This document shows positions 25,006-34,821 of a stretch of DNA of 39,615 bases, one piece after another. Below the pieces are notes generated by a model. It saw only the letters and a program-made list of their open reading frames with translations. It was not told the origin of the DNA and did not search any database. The position numbers and the translations under genes were made by a program. The DNA is taken from contig MEQK01000101.1 in assembly GCA_001770175.1 (NCBI GenBank), positions 1 through 39,615 on the forward strand, in the 5' to 3' direction. This DNA is from Bdellovibrionales bacterium RIFOXYD1_FULL_55_31 (GTDB lineage Bacteria > Bdellovibrionota > UBA1018). How positions within the stretch are numbered: position 1 is the stretch's first letter; every line of letters begins with the position of its first letter.

Positions 25006-27729
25006 TCAAACCTCCTGAATACGCGACTTCTTTCTGCCGTCGCCATTTCTCAAAAACAGCTTTTCGATTTCAACAATGATGGCCACCGCGGCGCCGACCG
25101 TCAGGATATGAAGCCACGAACGCAAATCAATTGGAGCAGAACGGAAGAGATTGTTCATTAACGGCACGTAAGTAAAAAGGAGCTGGGCTCCGATCGTGAG
25201 CAGTACCCCAATCCAAAGAGGACGATTCGTGAACAATCCGATGTGAAACACCGAGCGGGTGAGCGATCGGCAGTTAAAAAGGTAGAATAGCTCCCCAAAA
25301 ATGAGAACGTTGACAGCAACCGTCCTAGCGTACGCTTCACTTTGGCCACGTCCCAGCTCCATTTGAAAAAACACGAATGTTCCGATCAGCAATAAAGCCG
25401 AAACGAGCACGATCCGCCAGATCAGCGTCGAGGTGAGAATGGGAATTGAAGGTTCTCGAGGCGGCTTCGTCATACTATCCGGTTCTTTCGGCTCAAACGC
25501 GAGCATCATTCCAAGGAGAACCGCTGTGGTCATGTTAATCCAGAGGATCTGAACCGGCTCAATTGGGAGGATTGTCCCAAAAACAATCGACGTAATGATC
25601 ACCGAGGACTCACCCCCATTGGTGGGAAGCGTCCAGACGATGAATTTGGTAAGATTCGCGAAAACGCCACGACCTTCCTCGACTGCTGCCACGATCGAGG
25701 CAAAATTGTCGTCAGTCAGAACCATCTCCGCGGCCTCTTTGGCCACCTCGGTGCCGGCAATTCCCATGGCGACGCCGATATCGGCCCTCTTTAGGGCAGG
25801 CCCATCATTCACCCCATCGCCGGTCATCGCCACCACATGCCCCCGTACTTGAAGCGCCTTCACCAGTCGAAGCTTCTGCTCGGGGGTCACTCGAGCAAAG
25901 ACATGCGTCTCTTCCGCCACTACCGGAAGTTCGGAATCACCAATCTTTGCCAGCTCTCGTCCAGTCACTGCTTTGGGCTGGCGCCCTTCGGGTACCAGGT
26001 GAATCCGTGAGGCAATGGCCTCCGCTGTCGTCGCATGGTCGCCGGTGATCATCTTGACACGAAGTCCGGCGCCGCGGCATTCGTCAATCGCCTGAATCGC
26101 TTCAGGACGTGGCGGGTCGATCATCCCTTGCAAACCCAGGAAAGCCAGTCCGGCTTGAACGTCTTGATGACCGATCTTTTCCGTACCCTCGGGACATTTT
26201 CGTCGTGCGAACCCCAGAACTCGAAGGCCTCCTTGAGCCATCCGCTCGGCTTCGGCCACGATCATCGCCTTATCGATTGACGTCTCCCCGCCGTGATGAT
26301 CAACGCACGAGTCGCAGCGCTCCATCACCGCTTCCAGTGCGCCCTTCAGGTAGAGAATTGGGCCACCGCTCTCGCTGGTCCTGTGGAGTGTAACCATGAA
26401 CTGGTGTTGAGACTCGAACGGAATGGCATCGATTCGGGGAAACCGCTTTTCGAAGTCCTCCTTCGTAAATCCAAGACGGCGCGCCGAAACGATGAGGGCG
26501 CCTTCCGTTGGGTCTCCCTGAATGACCCAATTTCCCTCTTTGTGAATCAACTCGCTATCATTGCAAAGCAGCCCGGCGCGAAGACACTCGTCAAGAGCGG
26601 GCGCTTGTCCGGCTTTGACAGGGCCGTTGCCCTGCTGGTGGAAGCTGCCTTTGGGATCATACCCCTTCCCCTCGCTTCGAAATGACTGCCCGCCCGCGAA
26701 CACTTCGAGCACCGTCATCTGATTTTGTGTGAGGGTCCCCGTTTTATCGGAACAGATCACCGTCGTTGACCCCAGCGTCTCGACCGCGGGGAGCTTGCGG
26801 ATGATCGCGTGCCGTTTGGCCATCCTCGATACCCCCACGGCAAGCGTAATCGTGACCGCGGCCGGAAGCCCCTCGGGAATCGCGCTCACGGCCAACGCTA
26901 CGGAGGTCATGAACATTTCAAGAAGCGATCTTCCCGTAAAGTAGCCGATCACGAAGGTAATCGACGCAAGTCCGAGAATCACCCATAACAACATGTGACT
27001 GAACGCCGCGATCTTCTGAGTCAATGGTGTTTTCAGCTCCTCGGTGCTGGAAAGAAGCTTGGAAATTCGGCCAATCTCAGTCTGTTCAGCCGTGGCTACC
27101 ACAACCCCCTTGGCGTTGCCATAAGTCACGAGGGTTGACGCATAGGCGATGTTCTTGCGATCCGCGAGATCGGTATCCAAGTCCAATCGGATTTCGCTGT
27201 TTTTTTCGACCGGAACGGATTCTCCGGTCAGAGTCGACTCATCGATTTGAAGTTCACGCGATTTCACTAGCCTTAAGTCAGCGGGAACCTTGTCGCCGGG
27301 CTTCAGCAACACAATATCACCAGGAACTAGTTCTTCTGCGGATAACAGTTGGGTTTTAGAATGACGCAGAACGGTCGCGTGGGTATGCATCGTCTGAGCA
27401 AGCGCGGCCAAGGCGCTCAGGGCCTTTGATTCCTGTGTAAAGCCGATGATAGCGTTGAGCAGGATGACGCCGAGGATGACTCCCGAGTCGATGAATTCCC
27501 CTAAAAGCGCTGTCATAAGCGTTGCAATAATGAGGATGTATACGAGCGGCTGGTGAAACTGCATCAGGAAGCGAAGCCATCCCGGCTTCGCCCGACGTTG
27601 AGCCAAAACGTTGAGCCCGTATTCATCACGTCGCTCCTGCACCTCCGCGAGAGTCAGACCCACTTCAGGGTTTACCCCAAGCTGGTCAACAATCTCTTCA
27701 CTAGAACGCGTATGAGAGCCTTGCTCCAT
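25006..27729 (-). CDS. P2-type cation-transporting ATPase
   Basis: A 907-residue ATP-driven cation pump of the inner membrane, of the Ca2+-ATPase-like group. Visible motifs: the N-terminal cation-ATPase domain, TGES in the actuator ([12 protein letters not shown]), M4 IPEGLP, phosphorylated D328 (CSDKTGTLT), the KGALE nucleotide site, [21 protein letters not shown], and ten predicted membrane helices. M5 keeps NGGE. M6 reads N732-M-T-T735-A736, so the Asp at SERCA position 800 is Ala; the ion carried is therefore uncertain. GAGGT lies seven bases before the ATG. It stands alone on the minus strand, convergent with the sensor kinase at 23751 and divergent from the small membrane protein at 28101. 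Confidence 0.93.
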   Translation of the reverse strand: MEQGSHTRSSEEIVDQLGVNPEVGLTLAEVQERRDEYGLNVLAQRRAKPGWLRFLMQFHQPLVYILIIATLMTALLGEFIDSGVILGVILLNAIIGFTQESKALSALAALAQTMHTHATVLRHSKTQLLSAEELVPGDIVLLKPGDKVPADLRLVKSRELQIDESTLTGESVPVEKNSEIRLDLDTDLADRKNIAYASTLVTYGNAKGVVVATAEQTEIGRISKLLSSTEELKTPLTQKIAAFSHMLLWVILGLASITFVIGYFTGRSLLEMFMTSVALAVSAIPEGLPAAVTITLAVGVSRMAKRHAIIRKLPAVETLGSTTVICSDKTGTLTQNQMTVLEVFAGGQSFRSEGKGYDPKGSFHQQGNGPVKAGQAPALDECLRAGLLCNDSELIHKEGNWVIQGDPTEGALIVSARRLGFTKEDFEKRFPRIDAIPFESQHQFMVTLHRTSESGGPILYLKGALEAVMERCDSCVDHHGGETSIDKAMIVAEAERMAQGGLRVLGFARRKCPEGTEKIGHQDVQAGLAFLGLQGMIDPPRPEAIQAIDECRGAGLRVKMITGDHATTAEAIASRIHLVPEGRQPKAVTGRELAKIGDSELPVVAEETHVFARVTPEQKLRLVKALQVRGHVVAMTGDGVNDGPALKRADIGVAMGIAGTEVAKEAAEMVLTDDNFASIVAAVEEGRGVFANLTKFIVWTLPTNGGESSVIITSIVFGTILPIEPVQILWINMTTAVLLGMMLAFEPKEPDSMTKPPREPSIPILTSTLIWRIVLVSALLLIGTFVFFQMELGRGQSEAYARTVAVNVLIFGELFYLFNCRSLTRSVFHIGLFTNRPLWIGVLLTIGAQLLFTYVPLMNNLFRSAPIDLRSWLHILTVGAAVAIIVEIEKLFLRNGDGRKKSRIQEV

Positions 27730-28100
27730 TTTTGTACCTCGCTTGTGGACGAATTAGGCTCGTAGCAAGACTGAGGCTAGTCAGCGACCTTCGATGGTTT
27801 GCGTCGTCATCCTTTTCTGGAACGGCAATCGAACTCTGCGGACTGCAGCCCGGGTGTCCTTAGAACCGCGTCGGATACCGCTCCTGGTGTTTGATTCCCT
27901 TCAGCATCCTATCGATCCTCTTTAAGTTTTCGGATAGGGCTGCGGACGCGCTGGCACGTAACAAGCGCGCACCCTGAAATCTGGTTTGTCTTCAAGATCC
28001 CACTTCAACACGAAACGGTGCCCACCAGGCCTTGGCTTTGCAGTGGGTATGCCTTGCGCAAGAGACGTGCCGCACTCTTGTTACAAGGAGTCACGATCGT
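27730..28100. other. Intergenic region between divergent genes, 371 bp
   Basis: It holds the start regions of the cation ATPase (minus) and the small membrane protein (plus). AAGGAG at 28085-28090 serves the latter. Short frames here have no recognisable coding character. No convincing promoter pair, RNA gene or repeat was seen. Confidence 0.6.
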
Positions 28101-28490
28101 ATGGTAAGAACTCTCGCGTTAATTCTTGGAATCGGTTTATTGGTCTTATCTCTTATCGAAATCGAAAGTCCGTACACTGAAAATTGGGTGGTCTGGCTGG
28201 GCCTGTTAGCGGCATTTGTCACGCTTTTCGTAGCGGTGATCGCGCCACGCCTGTCGGGCAGTCCGGTCAATCGCGCCGCCCCATTTTTGACTATCTCGAT
28301 CATTCTTTTCGGAAATTGGGTGGGAGGAATTGCCGACCCGGCAATAGCTGCGTGGCTGCCTTGGTGGAATTTCGTTTTCGCATTGGCTTACTTGGCGGCC
28401 GGCATTGCGATCTATCGGACTCCGTCAGCACGCTCTTTCCACGGTCGATCGGCCGAGGAAATCAGGAGAAATCACCGCAAGAGCGCTTAG
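28101..28490 (+). CDS. Small membrane protein, SPW-repeat-like
   Basis: A 129-residue inner-membrane protein with four predicted helices: residues about 4-20, 30-50, 60-80 and 92-112. Tryptophan-rich loops (NWVVWLG, GNWVGGI, WLPWWNFV) and the spacing of AP/WxN motifs resemble SPW-repeat membrane proteins; the match is by eye. The ATG at 28101 is chosen because AAGGAG lies ten bases upstream; an in-frame start at 28032 adds only a non-membrane Cys-containing stretch. A short Arg-rich cytoplasmic tail ends the protein. It is convergent with the ferric-reductase-like gene (22-bp gap). Confidence 0.65.
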   Translation: MVRTLALILGIGLLVLSLIEIESPYTENWVVWLGLLAAFVTLFVAVIAPRLSGSPVNRAAPFLTISIILFGNWVGGIADPAIAAWLPWWNFVFALAYLAAGIAIYRTPSARSFHGRSAEEIRRNHRKSA

Positions 28491-28512
28491 CTAGAAGCCC
28501 GCGAGATGGGTA

Positions 28513-29850
28513 TCAATCCAGATAATTGAAATCCTCGAAGAAGATATCCTGAGAAGCAACCTTCTTCTTACGAAGTTGGGAAATGAGGGCATCCATCATC
28601 TGCTTGGGACCACAGATGAAGTACTGCGTGCTTTTGAGAGTTCCCAGATGTGACTCAATCTTGTCCACGGTAAGGAAGCCCTTTTCGTTGGAAAAGTAGG
28701 GAATGTAGTCGAATTTTTTGTTCCGCTCCGCCAACTTTTGAATTTCGGGGTGGTAATAAGCATGATTTACATCCTGGACGCTGTAATAGAGATAGGTATG
28801 CCCCCTGCGGCGCTGCTGAAGGCCCTCGTCTTCCAACATACTTAGAAAAGGTGTAATCCCTATCCCTCCGGCAATAAGGACGGCCGTCGCGTCAGAGTGT
28901 CGAAGATAGGGTTCTCCAAACCGTCCATAAGGCCCAGAAATTCTGGCGCGATCTCCCTTCTTCAGCATTCCGATTCTGGACGTATAATCGCCAAGTTCCT
29001 TGATGGAAATGCGCAACAGTTTTTCCTGCCTTGCTGATGATATCGAAAACGGGTGCGCTTCACGCCGTAGAGCTGAATTCATGAATGCGACATAGAGATA
29101 TTGACCCGGTTGATAACAGAGGAACTCAGCCAAGGGGGCTAGGTAAATCTCCCAAACTTTTCCCAACTTTACTATGCGCTCGATTTCATAATTAAACCGA
29201 GGGCCGACAAATCGATATAAAATCCTTATATAGATGAATCCAAAAAGTCCCAAGGCAATCCACCCATAGATCCAGCCCATCACAACTGGATATTTGGCAA
29301 CATCAGCTTCAACGAGATAAACGTGCGTAGCGACAGCAAGGAGAAATAGACCAAAGAATTCATGAGAGCGCTTCCAATGGTGGTAGGCTATCTTGAGCCA
29401 GCGACTGAGAACGATGAGCACCAAAAAAACGATCAGTGCGACAATGCCACTATTCTCCGCAGGCTTGTCGGAGAACCAGAAATATCTAAAAAAGGATCGG
29501 ATATCGGGCAAACGATCTAACGCGAGAAAGACGGGATGAACCAATATTAAAAAGAAAGCCAGAGATCCCATTCGACAGTGACTGCGATACACATGATCCA
29601 GACTTCCGAAGAGCTGTTCGATCCACTTGGCTCTGGTGCTCAGAAGAATTGTCCAACAAATAAGGATTGTCGCAGACAAGCTTGCTGTCTTTGCGACGTA
29701 TTTGTACGGATTTTCGAAATAGTCGTCGAAGTAGATTTTAGACCCGATCCAAATCAATAAGGTAAGCAAAACGGATATCGCAACGAGAGGGAACCCGATA
29801 TGTCTGGATCGTTCGATCTGGTGCTTGGCTGTTATAGGTGGTGTTTTCAT
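28513..29850 (-). CDS. Ferric-reductase-like transmembrane flavocytochrome
   Basis: A 445-residue membrane oxidoreductase. Six helices (about 20-215) form a ferric-reductase-type haem-binding core, with histidines in paired helices (SHCRMGS...LVHP and HHWKRSHEFFG...ATHVYL). An FAD domain follows (about 225-320; HPFSISS and SGPYGRFGEPY). The NAD(P)H domain comes last (IAGGIGITPFLSML and FICGPKQMMDAL). It would move electrons from cytoplasmic NAD(P)H through FAD and haem across the membrane to iron, oxygen or a periplasmic partner; the acceptor cannot be read from sequence. No Shine-Dalgarno sequence is evident before 29850. It is divergent from the Mrp operon, with 270 bases between. Confidence 0.88.
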   Translation of the reverse strand: MKTPPITAKHQIERSRHIGFPLVAISVLLTLLIWIGSKIYFDDYFENPYKYVAKTASLSATILICWTILLSTRAKWIEQLFGSLDHVYRSHCRMGSLAFFLILVHPVFLALDRLPDIRSFFRYFWFSDKPAENSGIVALIVFLVLIVLSRWLKIAYHHWKRSHEFFGLFLLAVATHVYLVEADVAKYPVVMGWIYGWIALGLFGFIYIRILYRFVGPRFNYEIERIVKLGKVWEIYLAPLAEFLCYQPGQYLYVAFMNSALRREAHPFSISSARQEKLLRISIKELGDYTSRIGMLKKGDRARISGPYGRFGEPYLRHSDATAVLIAGGIGITPFLSMLEDEGLQQRRRGHTYLYYSVQDVNHAYYHPEIQKLAERNKKFDYIPYFSNEKGFLTVDKIESHLGTLKSTQYFICGPKQMMDALISQLRKKKVASQDIFFEDFNYLD

Positions 29851-30120
29851 CGATTGAGGTTACCGCGGAGCATACCGCAGAAACCCATTGCAAGTGGGAT
29901 TCCGAGATCGCAGGCAGAGCAGCAGGAATGGGATCGATGGCTCGGCGAAGTCACAAGTTGCGCTAATCGTGATTACGTCGTTATCAGTCGTTAAATCTAC
30001 GAAATTTGCGGGGGGAGTCAGCTCGCCGAGAGCGGGACATCAAATCGTTAAGGAGCTGCTTCGGTACTGAACTTGCAAAACTCACACGTCGGCGCAATGG
30101 GTCGACATTGGGGTGGGTTC

Positions 30121-30384
30121 GTGAGTTCATTCTACATCATAATTTCTGGGGTAGTCTTACTCAGCGTTATCCTTGGGGGCATTCGCATCGTTATCGGGCC
30201 GACGCATGCCGACAGGATGCTTGCCGTACAGTTTTTCGGCACCTCGGGCACCGCTATCGCGCTCCTCCTCTCGGGCGCTCTGGACCGTCCTGCACTTCGT
30301 GATCTTGCGCTGGTGCTGGTCGCGCTCGCATCAGTAACGACTGCGGCCTTTACGCGCGACAATTTCCAGAGGAGCTCGTCATGA
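30121..30384 (+). CDS. mrpF: Mrp Na+/H+ antiporter subunit F
   Basis: An 87-residue membrane protein with three helices, matching the MnhF/MrpF family: IRIVIGPTHADRMLAV is the family's signature loop (GP...DR). It is a small structural subunit of the multi-protein antiporter. The GTG at 30121 is chosen because GGGGTGGG lies just upstream and family members start here; longer starts (30073, 30097) add a hydrophilic stretch. It is first in a tightly overlapping operon of eight genes; its end overlaps mrpG by four bases. Confidence 0.85.
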   Translation: MSSFYIIISGVVLLSVILGGIRIVIGPTHADRMLAVQFFGTSGTAIALLLSGALDRPALRDLALVLVALASVTTAAFTRDNFQRSSS

Positions 30385-30674
30385 AAGATCTCTTCTCCGT
30401 CCTCATGCTGAGTCTGGGTGCAGGCCTCTTTGTCGCTGGAAGTATCGGTTTGCTTCGCTTCCCGGACCCGACTAGTCGTCTGCATGCATTGACCAAAGCG
30501 GATGTTCTGGGACTTGGGGCGATCGTTCTCGGCCTTTTATTACAGGCTGATACGGCCGTTGTGGGTCTCAAGTTGCTTCTGATCTGGGCACTCGCCCTAC
30601 TTGCAAGTGCAACCAACTGTTACCTCATCGCGCGTTGGATCGGTTGTCAGGGAACCGCTGACGATGGTGCTTGA
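30381..30674 (+). CDS. mrpG: Mrp Na+/H+ antiporter subunit G
   Basis: A 97-residue subunit with three membrane helices. The MnhG/MrpG signature GLLRFPDPTSRLHALTKADVLG is clear in its core residues (R, P, D, R-hx-H, K). It overlaps mrpF (ATGA) and the downstream fused subunit (11 bases). Full length for the family. Confidence 0.92.
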   Translation: MKDLFSVLMLSLGAGLFVAGSIGLLRFPDPTSRLHALTKADVLGLGAIVLGLLLQADTAVVGLKLLLIWALALLASATNCYLIARWIGCQGTADDGA

Positions 30675-31566
30675 CCTTCTCCTCGCCGCATCGCTGCTCC
30701 TGACTGCTTGGCGTTCCCTGTATGCAAATGATCCTCTTCAGGCAGTCGGACTTTTCGTTGCCTACGGCCTATTACTCGCACTCGCATGGGCCCGGCTCGA
30801 CGCTCTGGACGTTGCGCTAGCGGAGGCCGGCATCGGCGCCGGCCTGACCGGCGCACTGCTACTCGGGGCATCTCGTCATGCTGCCGATCGATCTTTCTCC
30901 GATCGAATCGCCAGCCCGATGATGCGCGCGTTCCTCGCCGCAGGCGCTCTTTCATTGACGTCGATTGTTGCGCTAGCACTCTGGAGTCTCCGTAAACCGC
31001 GCGGCCCTGGTATAGCGCCGCTAGTGTCCGCCAAGCTATCTGAGAGCGGGGTTAAACATCCAGTGACATCGGTACTGCTGAATTTCCGCAGCTGGGACAC
31101 TCTGCTGGAGATAGGCGTCCTTGTCGTGGCGGCGTTCTCAATATTAGCGCTTCGATTGGCTCGAAGTCCTCCACGCAAGTACGACCCAATGCTCGCGGCG
31201 CTCGTGCGCGTGATGGTACCCATCCTGGGAGTGTGTGGCGGCTACTTGCTTTGGGCCGGCAGCCATCGTCCCGGAGGAGCGTTCCAGGCCGGAGCTCTGC
31301 TGGGAGCGGCGGGTGTGCTGCTGCAGCTCGCTGGGTACGACCTGCTCGCAGACTCCGCTCGACGAGGGTTTCGCGCGTTGCTGGTCGTGGGGTTCGGGAC
31401 ATTCCTTTGCGTTGGGATCGGCGTATCCACTTTGGGCCACCAAATACTTGAGTATCCGCCCACGCAGGCGGGCTCCCTCATCTTTTGGATCGAGCTCGTG
31501 GCTACGATATCAATCGCCGTAACGCTTAACCTGCTCTATGCGGCTAGCGGATCTGGAGCAACGTAA
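30664..31566 (+). CDS. Fused Mrp subunit: DUF4040 (MrpA C-terminal part) and MrpB
   Basis: A 300-residue membrane protein joining two parts that are normally in MrpA and MrpB. Residues 1-75 are DUF4040-like (DPLQAVGLFVAYGLLLALAW and LDVALAEAGIGAG), the piece usually found inside the C-terminal region of MrpA. Residues about 175-295 are MnhB/MrpB-like (LLWAGSHRPGGAFQAGALL, VGIGVSTLGH). About nine helices in all. The ATG at 30664 overlaps mrpG; a start at 30601 lies deep in mrpG. This explains why no full-length MrpA is encoded: its pieces are spread over this protein and the antiporter-like paralogs downstream. Confidence 0.85.
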   Translation: MVLDLLLAASLLLTAWRSLYANDPLQAVGLFVAYGLLLALAWARLDALDVALAEAGIGAGLTGALLLGASRHAADRSFSDRIASPMMRAFLAAGALSLTSIVALALWSLRKPRGPGIAPLVSAKLSESGVKHPVTSVLLNFRSWDTLLEIGVLVVAAFSILALRLARSPPRKYDPMLAALVRVMVPILGVCGGYLLWAGSHRPGGAFQAGALLGAAGVLLQLAGYDLLADSARRGFRALLVVGFGTFLCVGIGVSTLGHQILEYPPTQAGSLIFWIELVATISIAVTLNLLYAASGSGAT

Positions 31567-31847
31567 TGACCGCGCAGTATTCCGTCTACGCGTTGGCCGG
31601 GGGACTGCTAGTTGGCTTCGCCTTCCATGCTCTGGCGATTCACACGCATGTGCTCAAGAGAATTCTTGCCTGGAACACGCTCGGCAGCGCCGCGTTTCTA
31701 GTATTTGGAGCTATCGCCAGACGAAATACGGGCGCTCCTGACCCTGTCCCGCATGCCATCGTCATCACTGGAATTGTGGTAGCCATCAGCAGCACCGCAC
31801 TGGCTCTCGCCTTGGCCCGCCGAATCGACGAGGAGAACAAGAAATGA
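31566..31847 (+). CDS. mrpC: Mrp Na+/H+ antiporter subunit C
   Basis: A 93-residue NuoK-like subunit with three helices; ILAWNTLGSAAFLVFGA and DPVPHAIVITGIVVAISSTALALAL match MnhC/MrpC (the DP.PHALVLTGIVI block). The TM2 Glu typical of NuoK is absent, as in MrpC proteins generally. ATG shares a base with the preceding TAA, and the end overlaps the next gene by four bases. Confidence 0.9.
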   Translation: MTAQYSVYALAGGLLVGFAFHALAIHTHVLKRILAWNTLGSAAFLVFGAIARRNTGAPDPVPHAIVITGIVVAISSTALALALARRIDEENKK

Positions 31848-33313
31848 GCGGCGCTCTTCCGATTCTGATCGGTGGACCTTTTGCCGCCGCGATGGTTTCG
31901 TTTCTTTTCACTGGAGCGATCGGACGCGCTCTCTCAGTTTTGCTTGCGACTGCCTCGGCGGTGGCGGCGCTCGCAACTTCTATCGAAGTCATGCGCTCGG
32001 GCGTACAAATTCATGCGCTGGCAGGCTGGGGGGCCCCTCTCGGCATCGAGCTCCGGATCGATGGACTTGCCATGCTGATGCTCCTGCTTACGGCCGGAAT
32101 CTCTCTTGCCGTGACCACCTTCGCGGCTGGGTACTTAAAAGGGGATGCGCAACCTCATTTCTGGCCCCTTTGGTATTTTCTTTGGGGCGCACTCAATACC
32201 GTGTTTCTCGTTTCCGACATCTTCAGCCTGTATGTGTGCCTGGAGCTGATCACCTTGGCTGCAGTCGGCGGAACCGCGCTCTCTGGCGACCGAATCGCGC
32301 TCTCCGCGTCGCTTCGATATCTCATGAGCGCTATCATGGGCTCGCTCGCCTATCTCCTGGGTGTGGCAATGATCTATGCGCAGGTCGGCACGCTTGACCT
32401 CACGCAGCTCTCAGGCCGGTTAGGCAGCAGCTGGTCGAGCGGAGCCGCGCTAAGTCTGGTAACCGCGGGACTGGCGATGAAAACAGCCCTCTTCCCCCTC
32501 CATTTCTGGTTACCGGCTGCGCACTCCCTAGCGCCGGCGCCGATCAGCGCCGCGCTCTCGGCAATGGTGGTGAAGGCATCTTTCTACGTGCTTCTACGTT
32601 TTTGGTTTCAACTTTCCGAGCCCACTTCCAACCAACTTGCCGCACATCTTCTGGGTGCGCTCGGCATGGCTGCGGTGTTGTGGGGTTCCGTCCAAGCCGC
32701 GCTACAAGAGCGCTTGAAGCTCGTGGTTGCCTATTCGACTGTCGCGCAGATCGGCTATCTCTTTTTTATTTTTCCGCTGTTTGGAGGCGCGCTGGCCGCA
32801 GGGAGATCAGAGTGGGCACAGGAGGCATGGAAAGGTGGAATCATCCTCATCTTGGCCCACGCTGTTGCGAAATCCGCGATGTTTCTGGTCTCAGGAGCCT
32901 TGCTCCAGACGTTCGGCTCTGACCGCATCAGCGACTTGAAGGGGGCCGCGGTGCGTGCTCCGTTGACGTTGGCAGCCTGGGGCATCGCCGGCATCAGCCT
33001 GATCGGGCTTCCGCCAAGTGGAGGCTTCATCGCCAAATGGCTTCTTCTAACAACAGCGATTCGCCAGGAGTATTGGCTGTACGTCGCGGTCCTGCTGCTC
33101 GGAGGACTGCTCGCTTCTGTCTATGTTTTCCGGGTGCTGTGGCACTCGTTTCTCACTCCCGAGGAGATGCCCTCCGTTTCTCGGATACCTGGATCAATGT
33201 CGATCTCGATCCTGGCACTCACCGTCGTTCTGCTGCTCATGGGCCTTCGACCAGCGATTCCGCTGGAATTTACGCTGATCGGCATCCCTTTGCCCGCAGG
33301 AGACCTACGGTGA
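31844..33313 (+). CDS. mrpD: Mrp antiporter-like proton-translocating subunit D
   Basis: A 489-residue, 14-helix subunit of the NuoL/M/N-MrpA/D family. Key residues of the ion path are present: Glu134 in TM5 (YVCLELITLA), Lys in TM7 (MKTALFPLHFWLPAAHSLAPAPISA) and Lys in TM8 (VVKASFYVL). The length and the absence of a long C-terminal extension fit MrpD. It is the first of three consecutive paralogs. It overlaps mrpC and the next gene. Confidence 0.9.
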   Translation: MSGALPILIGGPFAAAMVSFLFTGAIGRALSVLLATASAVAALATSIEVMRSGVQIHALAGWGAPLGIELRIDGLAMLMLLLTAGISLAVTTFAAGYLKGDAQPHFWPLWYFLWGALNTVFLVSDIFSLYVCLELITLAAVGGTALSGDRIALSASLRYLMSAIMGSLAYLLGVAMIYAQVGTLDLTQLSGRLGSSWSSGAALSLVTAGLAMKTALFPLHFWLPAAHSLAPAPISAALSAMVVKASFYVLLRFWFQLSEPTSNQLAAHLLGALGMAAVLWGSVQAALQERLKLVVAYSTVAQIGYLFFIFPLFGGALAAGRSEWAQEAWKGGIILILAHAVAKSAMFLVSGALLQTFGSDRISDLKGAAVRAPLTLAAWGIAGISLIGLPPSGGFIAKWLLLTTAIRQEYWLYVAVLLLGGLLASVYVFRVLWHSFLTPEEMPSVSRIPGSMSISILALTVVLLLMGLRPAIPLEFTLIGIPLPAGDLR

Positions 33314-34821
33314 ACTGGAATTTCTGGCTGCCAATCTTTCTTCCACTCAGCTCGCTCGTAACCGCGCTTCTTATTCTTGTCATACGAGAAAACCAACACA
33401 GGCTGCGAACGTTCGTGAACCTTCTGGGCGCGACGCTCAAGATAGTAATGGTCGCGGTGGTGGGCTATGGCGTATACACGCAGCACGCTTACGAAGCCCG
33501 AATGCCACTCTCACTCACTCTTGATCTCGTCCTGCGAGTAGACGACATTTCGCTTTTGTTCCTAGCCCTATCTTCGACGCTCTGGTTCCTCACAACCATC
33601 TTCGCCGTTGGCTACCTCGAGGGATCACCGCACCAAAGCCGTTTCTTCTGCTTCTTCAGCCTCTGCATGACCGCCACCATGGGGATCTCGTTGGCTGGAA
33701 ACCTGATCACTTTCTTGATTTTTTATGAAATGCTGACGCTGGCGACTTACCCGCTGATTGTCCATCGCGGTACCGAGAAGGCGCTGCGCGCCGGCAGAAT
33801 CTATCTTGCCTACACTCTAGTCGGCGGCGCTGTGACACTGGCCGGCACGGCCTGGATACATACCCTTGTCGGGCCTACCCAGTTCGCTCATGGCGGCGTA
33901 CTGGCTCCGCTCGCCCCAACTCACCGGCATCAGCTACAGGCTATCTTCACGCTCATGATTGTCGGGCTGGGCGTCAAAGCTGCGCTTTTTCCGCTGCACG
34001 GATGGTTGCCAACCGCAATGGTGGCACCCGCGCCGGTGAGCGCACTTCTCCATGCAGTCGCGGTGGTAAAGGCTGGAGTTTTCGGGATCGTACGCCTGAT
34101 CTACGATGTCTTCGGCGTAAAATTCGCGGTCTCGCTGGGCGTACTGGCGCCGCTCTCCTGGCTTGCCGGATTCACAATCGTTTATGGATCCATTCGAGCT
34201 CTATTTCAACACGACCTCAAGCGACGGCTGGCCTACTCAACAGTGAGCCAGCTCTCTTACATCGTCCTTGGTGCAGCCGTTTTTGGGGCCTCGGGCACGA
34301 TCGGAGCGCTTGCGCATCTGGTGCACCAAGGCTTGATGAAGATCACGCTCTTCTTCTGCGCGGGAATCCTCGGCGAGACGTGGGGCATTCACGGCGTCGA
34401 CGAGCTATCAGGGATTGGACGACGCATGCCACTCACGATGGGCGCCTTCACGATAGCCGCATTCGGAATGATCGGCACGCCACCAATGGCAGGCTTCGTC
34501 AGCAAATGGTATCTTGGGCTCGGCGGCGTGCGTGCGGGTGACTATTGGGTGCTCGCGGTCCTGATCGCTAGCAGCGTGCTGAACTGCGCCTACTTCCTGC
34601 CCATCATTCACGACGCCTGGTTCGGTAAGTCACGACAGGATTCGGTTGCATTGCCTCAACGGCGCTCATTGGTTGTTCCCGCCGCCGAGACGTCGCTTCC
34701 GCTGCTTCTGCCCGCACTAGTCACCGCGTTCATGTCGCTGACTGCTGGTCTGTTCGCAGGCTCCCACTTTAGTCCGCTCGGGGCCGCGCGCCTTATTACC
34801 GAGAGGATGTACGCGCCGTGA
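33310..34821 (+). CDS. Second Mrp antiporter-like subunit (MrpA/D paralog)
   Basis: A 503-residue, about 14-helix member of the same family. E140 in TM5 (FYEMLTLATYPL), Lys in TM7 (GVKAALFPLHGWLPTAM) and Lys in TM8 (AVVKAGVFGIVR) are all there. The GTG at 33310 overlaps the previous stop and has AGGAG eight bases upstream; an ATG-type start 91 codons earlier lies wholly inside the previous gene and is rejected. It resembles the N-terminal antiporter half of MrpA more than MrpD at the TM5-TM8 motifs, but I cannot separate these by eye. Confidence 0.88.
   Translation: MNWNFWLPIFLPLSSLVTALLILVIRENQHRLRTFVNLLGATLKIVMVAVVGYGVYTQHAYEARMPLSLTLDLVLRVDDISLLFLALSSTLWFLTTIFAVGYLEGSPHQSRFFCFFSLCMTATMGISLAGNLITFLIFYEMLTLATYPLIVHRGTEKALRAGRIYLAYTLVGGAVTLAGTAWIHTLVGPTQFAHGGVLAPLAPTHRHQLQAIFTLMIVGLGVKAALFPLHGWLPTAMVAPAPVSALLHAVAVVKAGVFGIVRLIYDVFGVKFAVSLGVLAPLSWLAGFTIVYGSIRALFQHDLKRRLAYSTVSQLSYIVLGAAVFGASGTIGALAHLVHQGLMKITLFFCAGILGETWGIHGVDELSGIGRRMPLTMGAFTIAAFGMIGTPPMAGFVSKWYLGLGGVRAGDYWVLAVLIASSVLNCAYFLPIIHDAWFGKSRQDSVALPQRRSLVVPAAETSLPLLLPALVTAFMSLTAGLFAGSHFSPLGAARLITERMYAP

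Noticed and set aside
27955-28046. Possible sigma-54 promoters (TGGCAC and TTGC-like pieces) upstream of the small membrane protein
   Set aside because: The -24/-12 spacing or the -12 bases do not fit the consensus in any combination.
33037-33309. N-terminal extension of the second antiporter-like gene
   Set aside because: Entirely inside the upstream mrpD in another frame; the GTG at 33310 has a ribosome binding site and matches family starts.
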